DNA of 64,000 bases from the NCBI GenBank assembly GCA_946535435.1, contig CAMNDM010000010.1, positions 24,899 through 88,898 on the forward strand. The letters are read 5' to 3'. Positions 23,883 to 32,686 of the stretch are shown piece after piece. A program made the position numbers and the translations under genes. The notes under the pieces were generated by a model. That model searched no databases. It was not told the DNA's origin and worked only from the letters and a program-made list of their open reading frames with translations. How positions within the stretch are numbered: the stretch's first letter is position 1; the number at the start of each line of letters is the position of its first letter. The stretch comes from Physcocola sp002396385 (GTDB taxonomy: Bacteria > Bacteroidota > Bacteroidia > Bacteroidales > Paludibacteraceae).

Positions 23883-24398
23883 ATGGAAACATCAAGAATT
23901 TTGTTGCGGCCTTGGCGCGATAGCGATGCCGCAGCATTATATAAGTATGCGACCGACCCGGAAGTAGGGCCACGGGCAGGTTGGCCACCGCACCAGTCTG
24001 AGGCCGAAAGCCTGGAAATAATCCGAACTATATTCCATAACGATTCTACCTGGGCTATTGAGTTGAAAGAGGCAGGCGAGGCGATAGGAGCTATGGGCTA
24101 TGGCTCGTCTTGTGAATGTAAACTGCCAGCCCGCCCCGACGAGCCGACGGTAGGGTATTGGGTGGGGAAGCCCTATTGGAACAAGGGTATTTGCACCGAG
24201 GCTCTAGCTTTGCTGATTGAACACATCCGCAGTACAACGGACATCAAGTCGTTAATAAGCGGACATTTTATAGATAATCCGGCTTCAGGACGGGTGATGG
24301 AAAAGTGCGGATTTGTGGACACTGGCGAAACGGCTGAAGACGACAGCCTGTATATGGGTGCCGGAAAGCCAATCAGGGTGTTGAGGATGGAGTTGTAA
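23883..24398 (+). CDS. GNAT family N-acetyltransferase (RimJ/RimL type)
   Basis: Transfers an acetyl group from acetyl-CoA to an amino group; the acceptor is unknown. The 171-residue product opens METSRILLRPWRDSDAAALYKYATD, the RimJ/L-like start, and has YWVGKPYWNKGICTEALALLIEH (residues about 93-115), the acetyl-CoA pyrophosphate-binding region, and NPASGRVMEKCGFVDTG near 140. It is the intact counterpart of the wreck at 20837 and follows cassette B by 80 bases beyond a terminator. The consistent association with the cassettes suggests the three genes were duplicated as one block rather than that they work together. Confidence 0.85.
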   Translation: METSRILLRPWRDSDAAALYKYATDPEVGPRAGWPPHQSEAESLEIIRTIFHNDSTWAIELKEAGEAIGAMGYGSSCECKLPARPDEPTVGYWVGKPYWNKGICTEALALLIEHIRSTTDIKSLISGHFIDNPASGRVMEKCGFVDTGETAEDDSLYMGAGKPIRVLRMEL

Positions 24399-24409
24399 AG
24401 GTGTATTAA

Positions 24410-24586
24410 GGAGACTTTAATCTCCTCGCGTGTCAATCCACGGTTTTTCTTTGCTAATAATTCTATGACCTTTCTATATCTTTGAGAGTCAATGAATAGT
24501 GAACGGAAAAGAAAATACATTTCGTTCCTTAATTGTCCATTTGCAGAAAATAGCAGATTGTCGACTATAGAAAAACGCTGTATAGG
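24410..24586 (-). pseudogene. Fragment of a Bacteroidetes AAA-type ATPase (ATPase_2/DUF234-like)
   Basis: On the minus strand an uninterrupted 59-codon stretch reads VDNLLFSANGQLRNE, FLFRSLFIDSQRYRKVIELL and AKKNRGLTREEIKVS. This is the pattern LFF-x-x-x-G-x-LRNE, then SLF, then KxxGLTRxEI found after the ATPase core of a large Bacteroidetes AAA family. There is a stop just upstream and the family pattern ends after the LTREEI segment, so only a scrap remains. It lies between the GNAT gene and the MFS gene. The rest of 24399-24776 shows nothing else I can name. Assignment rests on recalled family pattern. Confidence 0.45.
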
Positions 24587-24776
24587 TCAGAAAACGGACT
24601 GTAACATACCTTGATGTTTGTTTGATGCTGGACTTGTGGCTGGATCTGAATGTTGGGGATTTTTACATTCGCTGATGTTCTATAGGTCATGACTCAAGCT
24701 TGAAGAACCAGGGCATCGACTCGCATTGACGGAAAATGGGAGGCAAACTCGTAGAAGGAAACCAACTCTAAAACCT

Positions 24777-25970
24777 TCAGGACAGTTTCTGGTCTAACTT
24801 CCTTTCCATAAAGGCTGCTTTCGTCTTTAAACAGAAAAGGAAGGTGGCAAGGCAGTGTATGGCAAACATCAACAGAAATGCCTGGTGGTAGTCGGTGTAC
24901 TCGACAACAAGTCCGCCTGCTAAAACTCCGAATCCAATGCCGAGATCCCACGAAGTGAGCAGGGTAGAGTTGGCTGTTCCGCGTTCGTTGTGGTGGGCAA
25001 CGCCAATCATCATGTTCTGAAAAGCGGGCCAGAGGTGTCCGTTCCCTAATCCGATGAGCAGTGCAGAAATGTAGTAACCAACCGGATTTTGGCAAAATAC
25101 AAACAGGCCGTAGCCGAACGAAGACAGCATCAGTCCCAAACCGCAGTTGCGGGTAATCAGTCCCTTCTTCAAGGTCCTGTTACCCAACAGCCGGGAGGCA
25201 ATCAGTCCCGAAGAAAGAATAAGGAAATAGGTGCCTGTGCCGTTGGTGATGCCCAACTTTTCTTTGCCATAGATGGCCAGATAGTTCGACAACACACCAT
25301 AGCAGAACCCAACTAACACCACATTGATGCCAATCATCCAACCGCGGGTTAGCAGGAAACGGTCTAAAGAAATCTTCGATTTGTTTTTTACAATCTCTTT
25401 AAGGGGCACATCGACCATAGAGTCGCAAACCAATCCTACAATAGAAACAGCAAAAGCAATCCAGAACAGCCATTCGAAGCTGCCCGTCTGTTGGTAGATG
25501 AAAATGCCGATGCTGGGCGCGATGGCGGTGGCGATGTTGTTACTAAGACCGTAAAACCCGATGCCTTCGTTGCGCCGGTTCGGAGGAAGCACGTCGATGG
25601 CTACTGTGCTGTTGGCCACGGTGCAGGCTCCGAACGGACCACCGTGCAGCGTACGGAACAAGGTGAAAAGAAAAAGGCTGCCGGCTACCAGGTAGCTGCC
25701 CATAAACAGACAATTAGCGGCCAGACACAGCAACAGAACCTTCCTGCGGTTGAAACTGTCGACGATGTAGCCGCTGAAAGGACGGACCAGCAGGGCGGCG
25801 AGGGTGTAGCCCGCCAAAACAACGCCGATGGTGTCTTTTGTGGCTCCAAAATGCTCGCTCAGATAAATGGGAAGTAGGGGCATGGTGATGTAGAAGGCAA
25901 AGTAAAGGCAGAAGTTGGTGACCATTACCTTGTTATAGTTGCTGTTCCACAGTTTACCGTTGTTGTCCAT
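24777..25970 (-). CDS. MFS transporter (arabinose-efflux/multidrug type)
   Basis: An inner-membrane antiporter-like carrier, substrate unknown. The 397-residue product has about twelve hydrophobic segments and the MFS loop 2-3 motif in GYIVDSFNRRKVLLL (about residues 67-81), a repeat of the motif in the second half near NRTLKKGLITR, and the PxxxG-type segment IAPSIGIFIYQ in helix 5. The first half's GPFGACTVANSTVAIDVLPPNRRNEGIGFYG is typical of drug or sugar exporters. A -7 element begins only 11 bases upstream of the first ATG, so the transcript may be almost leaderless or the inner Met16 (25925) may be used. Single gene, convergent with the GNAT. Confidence 0.85.
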   Translation of the reverse strand: MDNNGKLWNSNYNKVMVTNFCLYFAFYITMPLLPIYLSEHFGATKDTIGVVLAGYTLAALLVRPFSGYIVDSFNRRKVLLLCLAANCLFMGSYLVAGSLFLFTLFRTLHGGPFGACTVANSTVAIDVLPPNRRNEGIGFYGLSNNIATAIAPSIGIFIYQQTGSFEWLFWIAFAVSIVGLVCDSMVDVPLKEIVKNKSKISLDRFLLTRGWMIGINVVLVGFCYGVLSNYLAIYGKEKLGITNGTGTYFLILSSGLIASRLLGNRTLKKGLITRNCGLGLMLSSFGYGLFVFCQNPVGYYISALLIGLGNGHLWPAFQNMMIGVAHHNERGTANSTLLTSWDLGIGFGVLAGGLVVEYTDYHQAFLLMFAIHCLATFLFCLKTKAAFMERKLDQKLS

Positions 25971-25980
25971 GCTTTTTTTG

Positions 25981-25988
25981 CAAAGTTA
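25981..25988 (-). promoter_or_regulatory. -7 promoter element of the MFS gene
   Basis: The minus strand reads TAACTTTG, an exact TAnnTTTG match, 11 bases from the annotated ATG at 25970, leaving a leader of only a few nucleotides. Confidence 0.5.
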
Positions 25989-26175
25989 CAGATTATTTGT
26001 CAGAACATTCCTTTTAAACCTGGAGCCTGTTGCGTGAAACAACCGAAAAAGGAATGAAGGGCATAATAAAGAAGAAAATACAGCGTTAGATTTTAACGGC
26101 ATAGCACGAAAAAATCAAGTTCTTGGAACTAAAATTTCATACTTTCAATATAAATGCCTAAATTTGTATTTTGAA

Positions 26176-26991
26176 ATGAAAGCGAAGTATTTACTCATAT
26201 TGCTCTGTTCTGTGGTGCTCTTCTCCTCGTGTGGCGAGTACCAGCGCTTGGTGAAAAGTACCGACAACGACTTGAAATTCGCCAAGGCGAAGGAATATTA
26301 TGAAAAGGGGAAGTACCTCGAGGCTTGCACACTGCTTGAGGCTGTGGTTGTTCCGTTCCGAGGCACGCAAAAAGGAGAGGAAGCCCTTTATTTGTTGGGT
26401 AGCGCACACTACAAAAACAGGGACTACATTTCGGCTTTGAGCTATTTTTCGGGCTATATGCGCAGTTATCCGCGGGGCGACTTTGCCGAGGAATCGCAAT
26501 TCCACATCGGTTTGTGCTATTATAAAGACTCGCCAGAGGCTAAGCTCGACCAGGTTGGCACCCGGAAGGCTATAACCGAATTCGATAAGTTTTTGAAGGG
26601 ATTCCCCCGCAGCCAGCATGTTGCCGAAGTGGAAAGCAAAAGGCAGGAGTTGAACGACAAACTGGCCTACAAAGCCTACCTCAATTCTCGCCTCTATTAC
26701 CGTTTGGGTAATTACCAAGGCAACAATTACCGCTCGTGTGTGATTTCTGCCACTAACGCTTTACGTGAGTTCCCCGAGAGCATTTACCGGGAAGAACTTT
26801 CCTTCCTCATCCTGAAGGCTAAGTACAAACAGGCGGTAGAAAGTGTGGAGAGCAAAAAACAAGACCGTTTCCACGACACGATCGACGAGTACTACAACTT
26901 TATGCAGGAATATCCTGAGTCTACCTACAAAAAGGAGGCTGCGGAAATTCTTGCTGACTCACAGAAACATGTGGGGATTGAAAAGAAATAA
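26176..26991 (+). CDS. bamD: Outer membrane protein assembly factor BamD
   Basis: A lipoprotein of the BAM machine that folds outer-membrane beta-barrels, bound to BamA in the periplasm. The 271-residue product has a lipoprotein signal (KYLLILLCSVVLFSSCG, lipobox Phe-Ser-Ser-Cys) and TPR-like repeats: AKEYYEKGKYLEACTLLEAVV, FRGTQKGEEALYLLGSAHYKN, YPRGDFAEESQFHIGLCYYK, FPRSQHVAEVESKR, matching the BamD/YfiO pattern. A non-ATG start four codons earlier is disregarded. It heads a run with the omega, coaBC, porD and recN genes, the usual Bacteroidetes order. Identification is good from both the signal and the context. Confidence 0.88.
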   Translation: MKAKYLLILLCSVVLFSSCGEYQRLVKSTDNDLKFAKAKEYYEKGKYLEACTLLEAVVVPFRGTQKGEEALYLLGSAHYKNRDYISALSYFSGYMRSYPRGDFAEESQFHIGLCYYKDSPEAKLDQVGTRKAITEFDKFLKGFPRSQHVAEVESKRQELNDKLAYKAYLNSRLYYRLGNYQGNNYRSCVISATNALREFPESIYREELSFLILKAKYKQAVESVESKKQDRFHDTIDEYYNFMQEYPESTYKKEAAEILADSQKHVGIEKK

Positions 26992-27013
26992 AAATAAAAT
27001 TCAATAATATAAC

Positions 27014-27349
27014 ATGGATTACAAAAAGCTTAATGCTCCAAACACCACCATCACCCGCGACTTGAACTCGATGTGCGGCGACACCAACATCTACGAGGTG
27101 GTCAATGTAATTGCAAAACGTGCTAACCAGATTGCTGTTGAGATTAAGAGCGAACTGGACAAAAAGTTGCAGGAATTTGCAGCTGTGAACGATAATTTGG
27201 AAGAGGTTTTTGAAAACCGCGAGCAGATTGAAATTTCTTGCTTCTACGAGCGTCTGCCAAAGCCTACCCTTATCGCAACCCAAGAGTTTATCGAGGGCAA
27301 GCTCGCTTACCGTTTGGCTGGTAAGAAGGGCGTGAACATCGACAAATAA
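27014..27349 (+). CDS. rpoZ: RNA polymerase omega subunit, Rpb6-type
   Basis: A small subunit that helps assemble and stabilise RNA polymerase by clamping the beta-prime subunit. The 111-residue product starts MDYKKLNAPNTTITRDL and contains VNVIAKRANQIAVEIKSEL, the conserved omega/Rpb6 segment (Ala-x-x-Arg-Ala-x-Gln), then ENREQIEISCFYERLPKPT and ATQEFIEGKLAYR, as in Bacteroidetes omega. It lacks the alphaproteobacterial layout and was long listed as hypothetical in this phylum. It lies between bamD and coaBC, the phylum's conserved order. A terminator follows, but coaBC could be partly read through. Confidence 0.85.
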   Translation: MDYKKLNAPNTTITRDLNSMCGDTNIYEVVNVIAKRANQIAVEIKSELDKKLQEFAAVNDNLEEVFENREQIEISCFYERLPKPTLIATQEFIEGKLAYRLAGKKGVNIDK

Positions 27350-27390
27350 ATAGCCTGCTGGTTCTTACACCTGCTGGTACACCCGGTTAT

Positions 27391-27437
27391 AAAAGATAAA
27401 GCACGCCTCCAAACAGAGTCGCCCTTTATCTTTTTTT
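27391..27437 (+). terminator. Terminator between the omega gene and coaBC
   Basis: The stem AAAGATAAAG (27392-27401) pairs with CTTTATCTTT (27424-27433), followed by further T. The loop is long (about 22 bases), so strength is uncertain. Confidence 0.5.
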
Positions 27438-27462
27438 GTTATTGTTAACTTACACTTCACCT

Positions 27463-28668
27463 ATGCTGAAAGGTAAAAATATCTTGTTGGGTATAACGGG
27501 AGGCATTGCTGCCTACAAATGTGCGGCTTTGGCCCGGCTGTTGGTCAAACAGGGTTGCGATGTTAAGGTGGTGATGACTCCGCTGGCACGCCAGTTCGTC
27601 ACCCCGCTCTCTATGGCAACCGTCACCCGTCACCCCATACTGGTCGATTTCTTCAACCCTGAAAATGGAGAGTGGAACAGCCATGTGAGCCTCGGCTTGT
27701 GGGCCGATGCCTACCTCATTGCTCCGGCTACCGCCAATTCTCTGGGAAAGATGGCCAACGGCATTGCCGATAACCTCCTTCTCACCAGTTACCTGTCGGC
27801 TCGGTGCCCTGTGTTCGTGGCTCCGGCTATGGACCTCGATATGTATGCGCACAAAGCCGTGCAGCGCAATCTTGATGTCCTTCGTTCCGATGGGGTTCAC
27901 ATCATAGAACCGGAATCGGGTTTCTTGGCTAGCGGACTCGAAGGAAAGGGCCGTATGGCAGAACCGGAGACGATCGTCTCAAGTCTCGACGCGTTCTTCT
28001 CCGAACAACAGGACTTGACCGGTAAAACAGTGATGATAACGGCCGGCCCTACCTATGAAAAAATAGATCCGGTGCGTTTTATCGGTAACTACAGTAGCGG
28101 AAAGATGGGGTTTGCCCTTGCTGAAGAATGTGCCAGACGTGGTGCGGTTGTCAAACTGGTGGCTGGCCCTGTGTCGCTGAAGACGGTCTCTCCTAACATT
28201 GAGCGTATCGATGTGGAAAGTGCACAGCAAATGTTCGATGTGGCTGTTTCCCTGTCTGATGTGGCCGATGTTGAAATCTTGTGTGCTGCTGTTGCCGATT
28301 ATCGTGTCGCACAACAGGCCGAACATAAGCTTAAACGCGAAAAAACAGGTGCTATGACTTTGGAACTGGTTCCTAATCCGGATATCGCGGCCGAATTGGG
28401 ACGACGCAAGCGCAACGGACAGTTGATGATTGGCTTCGCTTTGGAAACTGACGATGAACAGCAGAACGCTGCCTCCAAATGTGAACGGAAGAATCTCGAC
28501 TTTATCGTCTTGAACTCGCTGCGCGACAAGAACGCCGGATTCCGTTACGACACCAATAAGGTCACCATCCTTGACCGAAACGGAGAGGTGACTCCTTATG
28601 AACTGAAAAGCAAGGCCCTGGTGGCTAAAGATATTATTGATTACGCCTTAAAGAAACTGACGAAATGA
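27463..28668 (+). CDS. coaBC: Bifunctional phosphopantothenoylcysteine decarboxylase / phosphopantothenate-cysteine ligase
   Basis: Carries out two consecutive steps of CoA synthesis: CoaB adds cysteine to 4'-phosphopantothenate and CoaC decarboxylates the product. The 401-residue protein has the flavin-binding CoaC half first (GKNILLGITGGIAAYKCAAL, PATANSLGKMANGIADNLL, PAMDLDMY) and the CoaB half from about 195 (TAGPTYEKIDPVRFIGNYSSGKMG, AAVADYRV, HKLKRE with the conserved Lys). The ATG at 27463 was chosen over an upstream non-ATG start inside the preceding terminator. It overlaps porD by four bases (ATGA), coupling the two. Confidence 0.95.
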   Translation: MLKGKNILLGITGGIAAYKCAALARLLVKQGCDVKVVMTPLARQFVTPLSMATVTRHPILVDFFNPENGEWNSHVSLGLWADAYLIAPATANSLGKMANGIADNLLLTSYLSARCPVFVAPAMDLDMYAHKAVQRNLDVLRSDGVHIIEPESGFLASGLEGKGRMAEPETIVSSLDAFFSEQQDLTGKTVMITAGPTYEKIDPVRFIGNYSSGKMGFALAEECARRGAVVKLVAGPVSLKTVSPNIERIDVESAQQMFDVAVSLSDVADVEILCAAVADYRVAQQAEHKLKREKTGAMTLELVPNPDIAAELGRRKRNGQLMIGFALETDDEQQNAASKCERKNLDFIVLNSLRDKNAGFRYDTNKVTILDRNGEVTPYELKSKALVAKDIIDYALKKLTK

Positions 28669-29561
28669 AACACAAACTGATTATAGCGTTGCTTGGCTTC
28701 CTCGCATCGGCGGGTGCGCAGGCTCAAGAGTTGAATGCGCGTGTGGAAGTGAACACCCAGCAACTGGAAGGTACGAATAAAGACGTTTTCTCTACTTTGC
28801 AGAGCGATTTGGGCGAGTACATCAATTCGCATAAGTGGACCGATGCAGTCTTCAATAACGAGGAACGAATCGAATGCACGTTTATTCTGACTATCGATAA
28901 CGTGTCTGGTAACTCTATGAGCGGTAGCTTGCAGATATCGGCGTCGCGCACGGTCTACAACTCCAGTTACGCTACTCCTATCTTCAATTTTAAAGACAAC
29001 AACTTCACGTTTAACTATGCTCAATACGACAAACTTGAGTTTAACGATAATGCGTACGAGTCGAACCTGATGTCGGTGATGGCTTTCTATTGTTATGTCG
29101 TCTTGGGAATCGACTTCGATACTTTTAGCCGCTTTGGCGGACAAAAGTATTTTGAAAAGGCAGAAACGGTGGCTGCTCTCGCACGCTCTAGCGAAGACGA
29201 GGGTTGGCAGGCCTACAAGAGCGACAACAACCGCTACGCCCTTATCTCGAACTATATGGATAGTAATCTGCGTGGACTGCGCGAGATGTTTTACGATTAC
29301 CACCGGCTCGGCTTGGATATGATGAGCCAAAATGTGGAGAATGGTAAATCCCAGATATTGTCGGTGTTGCCAAGCTTGCAGACGATGAACAGCGCAAAAC
29401 CTTTCTCGGTGGCTCTGCAGAACTTTGCAGAATGCAAACTTAACGAACTGGTTGACATGTTCCGCAATTCGTCGGCCAGCGACAAGCAAAAGGTGTACGA
29501 CATCCTTTCGGCTGTGTTGCCTACCCAAACAAATAAAATGAAGGACCTTACTTCTAACTAA
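28665..29561 (+). CDS. porD: DUF4835 protein, PorD-like type IX secretion component
   Basis: PorD is a periplasmic component required for type IX secretion in related bacteria, with unknown biochemical role. The 298-residue product has a signal peptide (about 1-20, ending AQAQE) and the DUF4835 pattern ELNARVEVNTQQLEGTNKDVFSTLQ, NNEERIECTFILTI, SNLMSVMAFYCYVVLGIDFDTFSRFGG. It is the conserved gene between coaBC and recN in Bacteroidetes. It overlaps coaBC by four bases and precedes recN by 14, so the three are coexpressed. Assignment is by sequence pattern and context. Confidence 0.88.
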   Translation: MKHKLIIALLGFLASAGAQAQELNARVEVNTQQLEGTNKDVFSTLQSDLGEYINSHKWTDAVFNNEERIECTFILTIDNVSGNSMSGSLQISASRTVYNSSYATPIFNFKDNNFTFNYAQYDKLEFNDNAYESNLMSVMAFYCYVVLGIDFDTFSRFGGQKYFEKAETVAALARSSEDEGWQAYKSDNNRYALISNYMDSNLRGLREMFYDYHRLGLDMMSQNVENGKSQILSVLPSLQTMNSAKPFSVALQNFAECKLNELVDMFRNSSASDKQKVYDILSAVLPTQTNKMKDLTSN

Positions 29562-29575
29562 TTCCTCCGCTTGTT

Positions 29576-31237
29576 ATGCTGAAAAAACTTACCATTGATA
29601 ATTATGCGCTTATAGAGCATACTTGTATCGACTTCTCGGATGGTTTTTCGGTTATCACTGGTGAAACGGGTGCGGGAAAGTCTATTATGTTGGGCGCCTT
29701 GGGGCTGTTGTTGGGTCAGCGTGCCGATGTAGGTGTGCTGCGTGTGCCCGATGCCAAGTGTGTGGCCGAGGCCGTTTTTGACATCGGCGACTATAGCCTG
29801 CAGCCTTTTTTCGAGGAAAACGACCTTGACTACGACGACGAGTGTGTTGTCCGCCGTGAAATTGCTCCCAATGGGAAAAGCCGCGCTTTTGTGAACGATA
29901 CGCCTGTGGTGTTGTCTGTTCTGAAGTCTTTGGGAGACCACTTGCTCGACATTCACTCGCAACACCAGAACCTGCTGCTCAGTAATGCCGGCTTCCAACT
30001 GAAGGTGGTTGACGTGGTGGCTGGATCTGACGAACTGCTGAAACAGTATAAGGAAAAATATGTGTTGTACAGACACGGTCTTGTACAACTGAAAAAACTG
30101 ACCGATGCTGCTAGCAAAGGGGCCTCCGATACAGAATACATCCAGTTCCAGTTCAACCAGTTGAATGATGCCAACCTGAGGGCGGACGAGTTGCAGGAAC
30201 TGGAGGCAGAGCAAAGCACCCTTTCGAATGCGGAATCAATAAAGGAGGGGCTTTCTAGGGCGCTTTGGCTGATTAGCGAAGGCGATAGTGGCAACGTTTT
30301 GTCGAACCTGAAAGAGGCCGTCTCTGCGCTTTCGTCGGTTGCAGGTGCCTACCAGCGTGTGAAGGACGACATCGACCGCTTGAATGGTTCTCTTATTGAA
30401 CTGAAGGATGTGGCTCATGAACTCGAGTCGGAGCAAAACAGTGTTGAGGCCAATCCCGAACGCCTTGAGCAAGTCGATGCGCGACTCAGTCTGCTCTATT
30501 CTTTGCTTCAGAAACACAAAGTGGAGAGTGTTGGCGAACTTATTGCCTTGCGCGACTCTTTCGAAAAGCAGCTGACGCAGTTCGATTCTTACGATGAGGA
30601 CATAGCTGCATTGAAAAAACAGTTGGCCCAGCAGCAGGCAGAACTGAAACAGCTTGCCGTTAGGTTGTCCGATTTGAGGAAAAAGGCCGCTCCTGGGTTG
30701 GAACACGAACTGGAAGAACTGTTACATACCCTTGGCATGCCAAACGCACACATAAAGGTTGCTTTCGAGACCTCGGCGTCTCTTTTAGATACGGGCGTTG
30801 ACGAGGTCACGTTCCTTTTTTCGGCCAATAAAGACCGTACTTTGCTGCCTATTGCCTCGATTGCCTCTGGCGGAGAAATGGCCAGGGTAATGCTCAGCTT
30901 GAAGTCGGTGCTCTCGCGGTCGCTGGGTATGCCAACCATTATTTTCGATGAAATCGATACGGGCGTGTCGGGCGATATCGCGGCTAAGATGGGGGCTATT
31001 ATGCAACAAATGGGCCGGTATATGCAGGTTGTCAGCATAACCCATCTGCCACAAATTGCGGCAAAGGGCTCTTCGCACTATATGGTATATAAAGAAGATA
31101 CCGACGATTCTACGGTGTCGCATATAAGGCGTCTCTCTGAAGAGGAACGCGTCGGCCAATTGGCCCGGATGCTCAGTGGTGACCAACTGACGGAAGCCGC
31201 CATACAGAATGCGAGGGAACTGCTGAAGGCAAATTGA
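29576..31237 (+). CDS. recN: DNA repair protein RecN
   Basis: An SMC-like ATPase acting early in double-strand break repair. The 553-residue product has Walker A GETGAGKS (residues 29-36), DIHSQHQNLLL (about 125-135), long coiled coils from about 160-360 rich in Gln/Glu/Leu, the ABC signature SIASGGEMARVML and Walker B PTIIFDEIDTGVSG near 450, and a QVVSITHLPQIAA motif. Length matches the family (about 550). It ends the coaBC-porD-recN unit. No residues are missing. Confidence 0.95.
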   Translation: MLKKLTIDNYALIEHTCIDFSDGFSVITGETGAGKSIMLGALGLLLGQRADVGVLRVPDAKCVAEAVFDIGDYSLQPFFEENDLDYDDECVVRREIAPNGKSRAFVNDTPVVLSVLKSLGDHLLDIHSQHQNLLLSNAGFQLKVVDVVAGSDELLKQYKEKYVLYRHGLVQLKKLTDAASKGASDTEYIQFQFNQLNDANLRADELQELEAEQSTLSNAESIKEGLSRALWLISEGDSGNVLSNLKEAVSALSSVAGAYQRVKDDIDRLNGSLIELKDVAHELESEQNSVEANPERLEQVDARLSLLYSLLQKHKVESVGELIALRDSFEKQLTQFDSYDEDIAALKKQLAQQQAELKQLAVRLSDLRKKAAPGLEHELEELLHTLGMPNAHIKVAFETSASLLDTGVDEVTFLFSANKDRTLLPIASIASGGEMARVMLSLKSVLSRSLGMPTIIFDEIDTGVSGDIAAKMGAIMQQMGRYMQVVSITHLPQIAAKGSSHYMVYKEDTDDSTVSHIRRLSEEERVGQLARMLSGDQLTEAAIQNARELLKAN

Positions 31238-31270
31238 TGCCGGTTTTCTGAAAGTCTTATTTAACGGTTG

Positions 31271-32428
31271 ATGCATCCTGGAAAGCAGAACATATCCATT
31301 CTCCTGACTGCATTGTCGCTGTTGGTCGCCCCCGCAGCGGGAGCTTTTTCGCCTGATAGCGCGGCTGTTGATGTCCGTGTTAACGACACGTTGGCTGTAG
31401 AAATGCCAGCCCCTGATACCCCTGTGGCAGACCATCCCTTCTCGATAGACGAGTTTGCCGATGATGTGGATATTTTTGCCGAGGCCTATATACAGCCCAG
31501 CTACGACGACCCCATCATAGAAGTGGGAACCACAGTCTTGAATCCGACCTATTCTATCAATCCAATGCTCGACAGCCGAATAGACTTTACTACCGGCGTA
31601 CAAACTTTCCTTACCGCCAATTTGAACTGGAAATGGCTTAGAGTAGGGTATTCTTACCCGTTGGCAGACTATACACATGGTTACGATTTCACGTTCAGCC
31701 CCAGAATCGCCAATTTCCTGATTGATTTGGGAATATCGAATATCCGTAACTATAAATTGCTGGACCCGGACCGTTATGCCGAGAAAATTGGCGAGAACGT
31801 TGAAGACGTACAGTTAGACGGATTGGAAACTTTTGAGTGGAAATGTAACTTGGAATGGATTATGAATCCCACCTACTTTTCTGCAAGTTCGGCTTTCTCG
31901 CAGTCCTATTCCTGCGGCCAGCGTGTCAGTGCCGGTTCCGTACTTTGTGGGGTAGCGTTCGGTGAGAACCGTTTCAAACTGAACCCGAGTAGCTCGAGGT
32001 CGGAAAAGGCAAATGAGATTCTAAGCCAGTTGCCTACGGAGGATAACCGAATTCTGAATGCTTCCCTCGGTTGCGGATACGGCTATAATTTTGTGGTGAG
32101 GCAGGGACAGTTTGTGATAGGTACGCTGTTGGTCCCTTACCTGACTGGAGCCCGCTCGTCGTACCAACTTTCGGGACAAAACAGGGTGCGCTTCTGTTAT
32201 GGCGGACGTACACATGGCAGAATTAACTGTGTCTACCAGCACAAGTATGGATTCATTTTGTTGTCAACCAACTGGCGCGGACTCTTTTTATACGATACCG
32301 GTTTTTCGTATCTTCAGAATATCTTTTCGGCCGACTTGAGTTTCTCGTTGAAATTAGGAGAAGTGGGCATTCACCATAAACAGATACCCGGGCACCAACT
32401 GATCGACTTTGTGGATAAGATTTTCTGA
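31271..32428 (+). CDS. Secreted hypothetical protein (DUF4421-like outer-membrane family)
   Basis: I do not recognise a function. The 385-residue product has a signal peptide (about 1-25) and then an acidic, Pro-rich linker before a region rich in alternating hydrophobic strands (FTTGVQTFLTANLNWKWLRVGYSY, SPRIANFLIDLGIS, FVIGTLLVPYL, KYGFILLSTNWRGLFLYDTGF). That alternation and the ending KLGEVGIHHKQIPGH suggest an outer-membrane beta-barrel, similar to the DUF4421 group. The gene follows recN by 34 bases, so it may share the transcript. The chosen ATG at 31271 is one codon past a rare TTG. Confidence 0.6.
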   Translation: MHPGKQNISILLTALSLLVAPAAGAFSPDSAAVDVRVNDTLAVEMPAPDTPVADHPFSIDEFADDVDIFAEAYIQPSYDDPIIEVGTTVLNPTYSINPMLDSRIDFTTGVQTFLTANLNWKWLRVGYSYPLADYTHGYDFTFSPRIANFLIDLGISNIRNYKLLDPDRYAEKIGENVEDVQLDGLETFEWKCNLEWIMNPTYFSASSAFSQSYSCGQRVSAGSVLCGVAFGENRFKLNPSSSRSEKANEILSQLPTEDNRILNASLGCGYGYNFVVRQGQFVIGTLLVPYLTGARSSYQLSGQNRVRFCYGGRTHGRINCVYQHKYGFILLSTNWRGLFLYDTGFSYLQNIFSADLSFSLKLGEVGIHHKQIPGHQLIDFVDKIF

Positions 32429-32532
32429 AAAATGTAGCCTCTCCCGTACTATTTGCTCACAGACAAAATACGTCTTGCGCTTTCCGGCATCGCCAATTTT
32501 TGGACTTGGCAATGAAATTTAAGGGGGAAAAA

Positions 32533-32563
32533 TTGAATTTAATATAAGTTTATTCTATATTTG
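32533..32563 (+). promoter_or_regulatory. Promoter of the DUF4377-like gene
   Basis: TTG at 32533-32535 and TATATTTG at 32556-32563 are separated by 20 bases, the standard Bacteroidetes -33/-7 arrangement. The ATG is 123 bases downstream of the -7 element, giving a long leader. Confidence 0.6.
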
Positions 32564-32686
32564 TAAGGCATTATCGCAAACAGCGTTTTTTTATGGCCTG
32601 CCATTTTGGAAAGGCACTCAAATAAACGTTCGTGTAAAACTTATGTTAATCAATTTATTTAAAACGACTAAAACACAATTAGCTAT

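Noticed and set aside
24694..24776. Possible transposase tail (FYEFASHFPSMRVDALVL) downstream of the MFS gene
   Set aside because: The phrase feels familiar from Bacteroides short frames, but no transposase core, inverted repeats or target duplication are present.
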